A DNA stretch of 64,000 bases from Bog-756 sp963778165 (GTDB taxonomy: Bacteria > Actinomycetota > Acidimicrobiia > Acidimicrobiales > RAAP-2): positions 558,001 to 622,000 of the forward strand of contig CAVZTE010000005.1 in assembly GCA_963778165.1 (NCBI GenBank), written 5' to 3'. The notes under the pieces are model-generated. The model was not told the origin of the DNA and did not search any database. It saw only the letters and a program-made list of their open reading frames with translations. Positions 58,675 to 64,000 of this stretch are shown in pieces. The stretch's first letter is position 1. Each line of letters starts with the position of its first letter. The position numbers were made by a program, and so were the translations under genes.

Positions 58675-59266
58675 TCAGGCCCCCGACCCGGGCGTCGGGC
58701 CCGGCCCGTCGACCGGCCATATGAGCTCGACCAGTTGGGCCACCAGCTTCGCCACTTCGACGGCAGTGGCCCGATACCGGGCCAGGCTCCGGCCGTAGGG
58801 ATCGGCCACGTCATCGGTGGAGGAGCGGTGGGCCAGCGACGTCCTCGAGCGATCTCCATGGACCGAGTCGATCCATGACCGCACGCCCTGATCCGGCCGA
58901 CGGGGACCAACGTCGACCCCCCCGGCGGACCAGCTCCTTCAGGGTGAAGGCCTTGGGCCAGCACGGTGGGTCGAGGAGCACCGCCTCTTGCACATGGCGC
59001 CGGGCCAGGCCGACAATCAGGTCGGAGCGGGCCAGCATGGGCTCGGTGAGCTGGCGGCTCCTGTGGCCCCGGAGGTCGATCCCGTACGGTGCCATCACTT
59101 CGAGCACCTCCTCGGGGACCTCACGACCGGGGGTGACATCGCCGGGGACGCCTGCAGAGGAGGCCTCCACCGAATCGGTGAGACCCTGGATCTGTGCGGT
59201 GAAGAGGGCGGAGGCCATCGGCGACCGACAGATATTTGCGGTACAGACAAAGAGGAACTCGACCAG
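58675..59266 (-). pseudogene. Low-molecular-weight protein tyrosine phosphatase, frameshifted at a 7-C run
   Basis: The catalytic loop CTANICRSP (CX5R) begins after VEFLFV and is followed by SSAGVPGDVTPGREVPEEVL and HRSRQLTEPMLARSDLIVGL, then FTLKELVRR. At 58917-58923 a run of seven C (seven G in the gene) carries one base too many. The other frame then gives VDVGPRRPDQGVRSWIDS, DDVADPYGRSLARYRATAVE and VAKLVAQLVELIWP, the acid/base-loop Asp being in the DPYG part, to the stop at 58675. No ATG/GTG lies before VEFLF; the CTG at 59266 is a possible start. It adjoins exopolysaccharide genes, where such enzymes act on tyrosine kinases. Confidence 0.8.
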
Positions 59267-59563
59267 CGGATTGTACCCACCCCAAAGCCGTGCCCCACCT
59301 CGGAGGTGCAGGGCCGGGTCGCCGGCATCGCTCAGGGATGGTCCCGACGGACTACCCCGGCCACTCGGGGACCGTTCCGGAACGGCACCAGTTGGGCGAG
59401 AGATCGCTCCGGCGCCGACATCGCCATCTGGCCCGACCCCGGCGCATACGCTCAGAAGCCACGGGCTGAGGACCGGCCGGGTCCCCCTCCCGACGACACC
59501 GTCCCTCCCCGACCACCATCCCCGACCCGCCATCCGCAGGTTCGACACCCACAGGAGATCGAC

Positions 59564-60749
59564 GTGCCGCCCGACCCGGACCAACCAGGCACCGACCCCC
59601 AGATTGCGGGGGGACCACCCGATCCTCCCGGAGCAGGGGGCACCGGGTCCGTGTCCCTGGGCTCCGTGGCCCTGGTCCACGACTACCTGACCCAGCGGGG
59701 CGGGGCCGAGCGGGTGGTGCTGGCCCTGGCCACCGAGTACCCGGCGGCTCCCATCCACACCTCCTTGTACGACCCGGACGGGACCTTCCCGGAGTTCGCC
59801 AGGCTCGACGTCCGGACCATGGCGCTCGACCGGGTGGCCCTCCTCCGGCACCACCACCGGCTGGCCCTGCCGTTGCTGGCGCCGGCGTTCTCTCGGCTCC
59901 AGGTGGACGCCGGGGTGGTCATCTGCTCGTCCAGCGGTTGGGCCCACGGGGCCAAGGTCCACGGTCGCAAGGTGGTCTACTGCCACACGCCGGCTCGTTG
60001 GCTCTACCAGTCCGACCGGTACCTGGACGGACAGTCCAGAGCTTCGGCCGCGGCACTGTCTCTGATGGCGCCGCCGTTGCGGGCCTGGGACCGGCGGGCC
60101 GCCGCCTCAGCCGACAGATACCTGGTGAACTCCACCGCGGTGCAACGGCGGGTCTCCGAGCTGTACGGGATCGACGCCGAAGTGGTCCCCCCTCCGGTCG
60201 ACGTCGATCCGACTGGGGTCCAAGAGCCCGTCGCCGGGCTGGATCCTGGCTTCGTCCTGTGCGTCTCGCGACTGCTGGCCTACAAGAACGTGGAAGCGGT
60301 CACCGCGGCGTTCAGAGAACTGCCCGGCCAGCGTCTGGTGGTGGTGGGCAGTGGACCGCTGGCCGACCAGATCGCCGCCACCCGTCCGCCCAACGTGACC
60401 GTGCTCGGCCGGGTCACCGACGCCAACCTGCGTTGGCTGTACGCCTCGTCCTCCGGGCTGGTGGCGGCGTCCTACGAGGACTTCGGGCTGACTCCGGTGG
60501 AGGCGGCATCATTCGGGCGGCCCACGGCGGCGCTCCGGTGGGGCGGATTCCTGGACACCATCGTGGAAGGCAACACCGGAGTGTTCTTCGACGAGCCCCA
60601 GCCCCGGCTCATCGCCCGGGCCGTCGAGCAGATGTCGGGCGATCCCCTGGTCCGAGTCGGCCCTCAGCGCTCACGCCCAGCGGTTCTCCCCGGCCCGCTT
60701 CGCCCAGCGGATACAGGCCGTGGTGGCCGAGGAGCTGGCCAGCTCCTGA
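59564..60749 (+). CDS. Glycosyltransferase family 4 protein, +1 frameshift near the C-terminus
   Basis: GT4 retaining glycosyltransferase: VALVHDYLTQRGGAERVVLA, VICSSSGWAHGAKVHGRKVV, YCHTPARWLYQSDRYL, FVLCVSRLLAYKNVEAVTAA, VVVGSGPLADQI and YASSSGLVAASYEDFGLTPV with the EX7E-type region. The GTG at 59564 has AGGAG 6 nt upstream; the GTG at 59651 is a later alternative. After AVEQMSGDP an extra C in a CCCC run near 60648 shifts the frame. Read correctly it continues SALSAHAQRFSPARFAQRIQ and stops at 60749. Uncorrected it would run to 60889, overlapping the next gene. It likely builds an exopolysaccharide repeat. Confidence 0.88.
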
Positions 60750-60801
60750 ACCGGTCGGGGGGAGTCGCCGAGCGCTCAGGGGCACCGAGCGGCTCAACTG
60801 C

Positions 60802-62307
60802 TCAGGAAGCGCCGCGCCCGCGGAAGATGGTGCTCGGGGTCTGCCAGAGGATCTGCATGTCCCACCAGAACGACCACGAGGCCACATAGAGATAGTCGAG
60901 CCGGCACAGCTCCAGGTGGGACAGCTCGTTGCGCCCGGACACCTGCCACAAGCCGGTCATGCCGGGCCGGGCCTCGAACCGCTTGCGGGCCCATCCTTCG
61001 ATCTCCATGGCCTCGGAGACCACGAACGGCCGCGGCCCCACAAGGGACATGTCGCCCTTCCACACATTGATCAGCTGCGGGAACTCGTCCAGGCTGGTCC
61101 GCCGCAGGAACCGGCCCACCCGGGTGACCCGGGGATCGTTCTGGACCTTGAACAGCGGGCCGTCCACTTCGTTGAGATGGTCGAGTTCGTGACGACGGGA
61201 CTCGGCGTCCCGGAACATGGTGCGGAACTTCATCATCGAGAACGGTTGCTCGTTGCGTCCCGTCCGCACCTGGCGGAAGAAGACCGGCCCGGCGCTGGTG
61301 GCCTTGATGGTGGCCGCCACCACCATCAGGAACGGCGTCGCCACCAAGAGGACGATCGACGACACCACGATGTCGAACGACCGCTTCATGAAACGCGACC
61401 CCAGGCTCAGGGATGCCGGAGCGATGTCCAGCATGGGCAGCCCCGACAGATCCTCCACATGGGAGCGACTGGTCATGAGCTCGTAGTAGCGGGGGACGAT
61501 GGACACCCCGACCTGGCCGGCCAGTCCCTTGAGCATCTCGGTGGTGCGTTCGGGATGGGTCCGGGAGAAGCACACCACCACCCGGGCCACAGAGTGCTCC
61601 CGGCACAGATCGGGCAGGTCCTGAAGATCACCGAGCACGTCGTTGCGCCCGAGCGGATTGTCATCCACGAACCCGACGAAGTTGACACTGGCGTGGGCCC
61701 GCAGGTGGCTGGCCACGGTCTGGGCCAGCTTGCCGGTGCCCACCACGATGACCGGCACCGAGCCCACCGAAGCCCGGCCGAACAGTCCGAAGGCCAGCAC
61801 CCGGGCCAACGGGACCACGATCACGGCCACCAGGCACATGGCCACGATCTTGCCGACGGTGAGTGCCTGCAGATCCGAGTTCTTCCGCAAGGCGTAGGCG
61901 ATGATGGCGTAGAGGAAGCCGCTGATCATCAGGGCGTGCACGATGTTGCGCAGGTCCGAGAAGACACTCATGGAGATGCGCCGGGTGACCCCCCGGTACA
62001 GGCCGTAGAGGGCGAACACCGCCATGAACATCGGGATGACCGCCAGATCGAAGAGGAAGACTGCCAGGCTGTGGCTGGCCCCGCTGGCCGGATTGCTCGA
62101 GACCGCCGACACCAGCAGTGGACCGCAGAAGGCTGCCACGGCCAGTCCGAACACATCGGCTGCCACCAGACGACGCAGGCCGTGCCGGCGGACCCGGGTC
62201 AGCCCCGCAGCTTGGTCGGCGACGGCGTGAGGGGGAACGAAGGCGCGCTCCGGGGCGGCCAGGGTCTCCTCGAGGACCGTTTGAATCTTCGACTCCAGTA
62301 TCGCCAT
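60802..62307 (-). CDS. Undecaprenyl-phosphate sugar phosphotransferase (exopolysaccharide initiation)
   Basis: Protein of 501 aa of the WbaP/WcaJ-CpsE type. Five membrane helices lie in the N-terminal half (for example GLAVAAFCGPLLVSAVSS, VFLFDLAVIPMFMAVFALYG), followed by a cytoplasmic CoA-binding-like fold (VPVIVVGTGKLAQTVASHLR) and the C-terminal transferase: FMKRSFDIVVSSIVLLVATP, MMKFRTMFRDAESRR, NDPRVTRVGRFLRRTSLDEF, PQLINVWKGDMSLVGPRPF and RPGMTGLWQVSGR. It attaches the first sugar-1-phosphate to undecaprenyl phosphate. I use the ATG at 62307; the upstream extension to 62433 is not family-like. It converges with the GT4 gene. Confidence 0.93.
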   Translation of the reverse strand: MAILESKIQTVLEETLAAPERAFVPPHAVADQAAGLTRVRRHGLRRLVAADVFGLAVAAFCGPLLVSAVSSNPASGASHSLAVFLFDLAVIPMFMAVFALYGLYRGVTRRISMSVFSDLRNIVHALMISGFLYAIIAYALRKNSDLQALTVGKIVAMCLVAVIVVPLARVLAFGLFGRASVGSVPVIVVGTGKLAQTVASHLRAHASVNFVGFVDDNPLGRNDVLGDLQDLPDLCREHSVARVVVCFSRTHPERTTEMLKGLAGQVGVSIVPRYYELMTSRSHVEDLSGLPMLDIAPASLSLGSRFMKRSFDIVVSSIVLLVATPFLMVVAATIKATSAGPVFFRQVRTGRNEQPFSMMKFRTMFRDAESRRHELDHLNEVDGPLFKVQNDPRVTRVGRFLRRTSLDEFPQLINVWKGDMSLVGPRPFVVSEAMEIEGWARKRFEARPGMTGLWQVSGRNELSHLELCRLDYLYVASWSFWWDMQILWQTPSTIFRGRGAS

Positions 62308-63066
62308 CCCAGCAGGCCTGCCCTTTCCTGCGCTGGTAAGCCACTGCCCCTCGTCTGCGACGTCTGAGAGATCAGTCACCACAACGACATCCGCCAAGTC
62401 CACCCATGGTAAACCCCGGGTGACAACCCACACAATAGAAATTTCCCCGGGTCACAGGCCCGGGTGCCTGGGTCGCTCCCCGGCCAGGATTGTTCAGTCG
62501 AGGACGCTCAGCCATCTCGTGCGAATCGTACCTCCAAATGCCCTCGGATCCGGGACGCTTGGAGGGTCCAATTCGACCGCCCCGAACCACGATCGGGCGG
62601 GACGAAAGCCAGGCGAGGCGGCGGAGGCGCAGGGAGCGTCGCGACAGGTCCATGGCGGCAGGGCTCATACCGAAGTATCGGCTCAGAGACATCCAGCCTG
62701 AAGGCCCATTTCGGGCCTGAGCGACCCTGAATCCGGGTGGGTTGGACCAGTCTCCGGCCCCGTCTGGGCCCGGGGTCAGAACGGGGTCAGACCCGATGTC
62801 AGACCGTGACACAGCAAGCCTTCTCAGTGGGCCGATGGCTCCCTGGCCTGGCCCTGACGCTCGGGAGGCCCCGGGTCGGCCCGGCGTGGCCGGCGGCCGG
62901 TGCGGCCCAGGGGTGCCGGATGGGCCAGCCGGCCCGTCGGGTCAGTTCTTGGTCGCGCCGATGGTCCTCTCGACCCCCGGGTCGTCCAGTGAGAAGAGAG
63001 TCAGTGGCAACTCTGTTGGTGGCGCCGCGGCCAAGGGAACCTCGGCCAAGGCGTTGCCGGACGCTC
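62308..63066. other. Long intergenic region without a convincing gene
   Basis: About 760 bp between the sugar transferase start and the ACP gene. Frames on both strands are Arg/Pro/Gly-rich without ribosome sites or family resemblance. It holds three TCTGAC copies on the minus strand at about 12-nt spacing (62775-62805) and the palindrome GGGTC-A-GACCC (62784-62794), which could be a regulatory site of the exopolysaccharide transferase. Confidence 0.55.
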
Positions 63067-63306
63067 TCAACCCCCGGTGACCTCGAGCACTCCCGCCCGG
63101 ATCGCCGCGATCGATTCGAAGGTGGACTTCTTCAACATGGTCTCGGGGAACTCGAAGTCGAAGGCCTCCTCCAGGGCCAGCATCACATTGACGCTGGCGT
63201 GCGAGGTCATGCCGGCATCGAACAGATCGGTGTTCTCGTCGATCGACGTCGGATCCATCGCCAGCCGGCCGTGCTCGGCCAGGACGAGTCGGATGGTCTC
63301 TTCCAT
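63067..63306 (-). CDS. Acyl carrier protein
   Basis: ACP of 79 aa: MEETIRLVLAEHGRLAMDPT, IDENTDLFDAGMTSHASVNV with the Ser for phosphopantetheine in GMTSHAS where most ACPs have GxDSL, then MLALEEAFDFEFPETMLKKS and FESIAAIRAGVLEVTGG. The start is ATG 63306, which has AGAGGA 6 nt upstream; an ATG at 63312 overlaps the AcpS stop. It directly follows the AcpS-like gene, so its own activation is probably coupled. The unusual T-S-H active site suggests a specialised carrier, such as for polyketide or aminoacyl units. Confidence 0.9.
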   Translation of the reverse strand: MEETIRLVLAEHGRLAMDPTSIDENTDLFDAGMTSHASVNVMLALEEAFDFEFPETMLKKSTFESIAAIRAGVLEVTGG

Positions 63307-63308
63307 GG

Positions 63309-63902
63309 TCATTCCTCTCTTCGGTCCTTCGTTGTCCTTCGATCCTTCGTCGTTCGTCGATCCGTCGGCAGTGAGGGATCCGGGGATTCCTGGTTCCGGC
63401 ACACCCCCACCACCAGGGCGGCGGCTATGGGCTCCTCGTGGGTCAGGCTCACCGCCACCTGCTCGATGCCGGCCTCGTCCGCCAGGTCGGCGGCCAGGCC
63501 TGAGAGCCGCATCCCCGTCCACCCTCCAGGTTCGCTGCGAACCTCGATGTCCCGCCACGCCGGCCGGGCACCCACCGGCCTCAGAATCTTGACCATGGCC
63601 TCCTTGGCCGCGAAGCGGGCGGCCAGGCGTTGGAGGTACGAGGCGGTCCCCGTGGAATCATCCGCTCGGCAGTAGACGACCTCGTGGTCGGTGAAGATCC
63701 GATCCACGTACCGCTGCCCGAACCGCTCGACCGAGCCGGCCACGTCCTCCACCACGACCAGGTCGATGCCGACCCGCAGCGACGACGACGGCTCCCAGGG
63801 ACCGTGCCCGTCCGAGTACCACGACAGGGCCTCCGAGAGCCCGCCTGGGACCCCATGGAGCCCGGGGATCGACTTCGAGACGGCGGGCGACAGCTGGCTC
63901 AT
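63309..63902 (-). CDS. acpS: Holo-ACP synthase (4'-phosphopantetheinyl transferase, AcpS-like)
   Basis: Protein of 197 aa. The AcpS core lies at residues 43-165: RVGIDLVVVEDVAGSVERFG with the metal-binding Asp, RYVDRIFTDHEVVYCRADDS, ASYLQRLAARFAAKEAMVKI with the second metal Glu in AKEA, WRDIEVRSEPGG and VAVSLTHEEPIAAALVVGVC. The 42-residue N-terminal extension and a C-terminal tail with an 18-bp tandem repeat coding D-R-R-T-T-K twice are unusual. AGGAG lies 8 nt before the ATG, which also overlaps the stop of the upstream gene (ATGA). It transfers phosphopantetheine from CoA to ACPs. Confidence 0.9.
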   Translation of the reverse strand: MSQLSPAVSKSIPGLHGVPGGLSEALSWYSDGHGPWEPSSSLRVGIDLVVVEDVAGSVERFGQRYVDRIFTDHEVVYCRADDSTGTASYLQRLAARFAAKEAMVKILRPVGARPAWRDIEVRSEPGGWTGMRLSGLAADLADEAGIEQVAVSLTHEEPIAAALVVGVCRNQESPDPSLPTDRRTTKDRRTTKDRREE

Positions 63903-64000
63903 CGGAGGGACTCCTCTTGGACCGCGACCTCGGCCGTGGGAGTCTTGACTGCGGCAGCCGAAGTTTTGGCGGTGTTGGCTGCGGCGGTCTTGGCGGCGGC
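63899..64000 (-). CDS. C-terminal tail of an upstream gene (cut by window edge)
   Basis: The visible 33 residues are Ala/Lys/Thr-rich (AAAKTAAANTAKTSAAAVKT, then PTAEVAVQEESLR). They end in a stop that overlaps the AcpS start (ATGA). Such linker-like tails occur at the ends of modular synthases; in actinomycetes acpS often follows fas or a PKS gene, but the identity cannot be seen here. Confidence 0.6.
   Translation of the reverse strand, partial: AAAKTAAANTAKTSAAAVKTPTAEVAVQEESLR

Noticed and set aside
62737..63675. Plus-strand open frame at 62.7-63.7 kb
   Set aside because: Arg/Pro-rich, antisense to ACP and AcpS genes, and no ribosome site or motif.

Overview
The window reads as chromosomal DNA of a high-GC actinomycete. 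The markers are WhiB, two F420-type LLM oxidoreductases, MoxR-DUF58-transglutaminase, a family 1 encapsulin, bacterial type A RNase P RNA, frequent GTG starts and dense 4-nt ATGA/GTGA gene overlaps. The many acyl-CoA ligases, SDRs and steroid-type catabolic genes would suit Acidimicrobiia or a mycobacteria-like actinomycete. This placement is an inference; no rRNA gene is present to confirm it.

Layout. 1-10.7 kb (minus strand) is a catabolic block: P450 (cut by the window edge), SDR, acyl-CoA ligases, Zn-alcohol dehydrogenase, then a FadE30-IpdF-FadD3-like trio resembling the mycobacterial steroid C/D-ring genes. 10.9-11.6 kb carries ssb. 11.8-13.3 kb carries the most interesting locus: a heme-binding beta-barrel (nitrobindin-like) protein whose C-terminus ends in an encapsulin cargo-loading-like peptide, overlapping by 4 nt with a family 1 encapsulin shell gene. 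15.7-17.4 kb is a PerR/Fur-rubrerythrin-DUF3501 oxidative-stress operon with a palindromic operator. 17.5-22.3 kb is a coupled GlpD, alkyl-DHAP-synthase-like, FGGY kinase operon. 22.4-26.6 kb is MoxR-DUF58-transglutaminase. 26.5-30.4 kb has a ferredoxin-reductase-like flavoprotein, an MBL hydrolase and an acyl-CoA ligase that appears to start at ATC. 30.5-32.8 kb holds xseB, xseA and rnpB.

32.9-40.4 kb looks like an accessory stretch with visibly lower GC and looser packing: an exported SurE-like lipoprotein, GHMP kinase, patatin, a broken LLM gene, a VOC protein, GntR with an NHL-repeat membrane protein, a coiled-coil protein and an acidic repeat protein. 40.4-50.4 kb returns to high GC: Zn-ADH, two GT-C-like membrane proteins, a membrane PP2C phosphatase, and a DAHP synthase preceded by an aromatic leader peptide and terminator (attenuation). 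50.5-58.6 kb has Ohr (frameshifted), a three-gene catabolic operon (ABM, ADH, amidohydrolase), TetR, phosphatase, zinc ribbon, NUDIX, WhiB and an epimerase. 58.7-62.3 kb is an exopolysaccharide-type group (LMW protein tyrosine phosphatase, GT4, undecaprenyl-phosphate sugar transferase). The right edge has ACP and AcpS coupled to a gene running off the window.

Five genes carry frameshifts, all compatible with a single extra base, mostly in short G or C runs. This looks more like sequence error than decay, except for one LLM gene that is also truncated.
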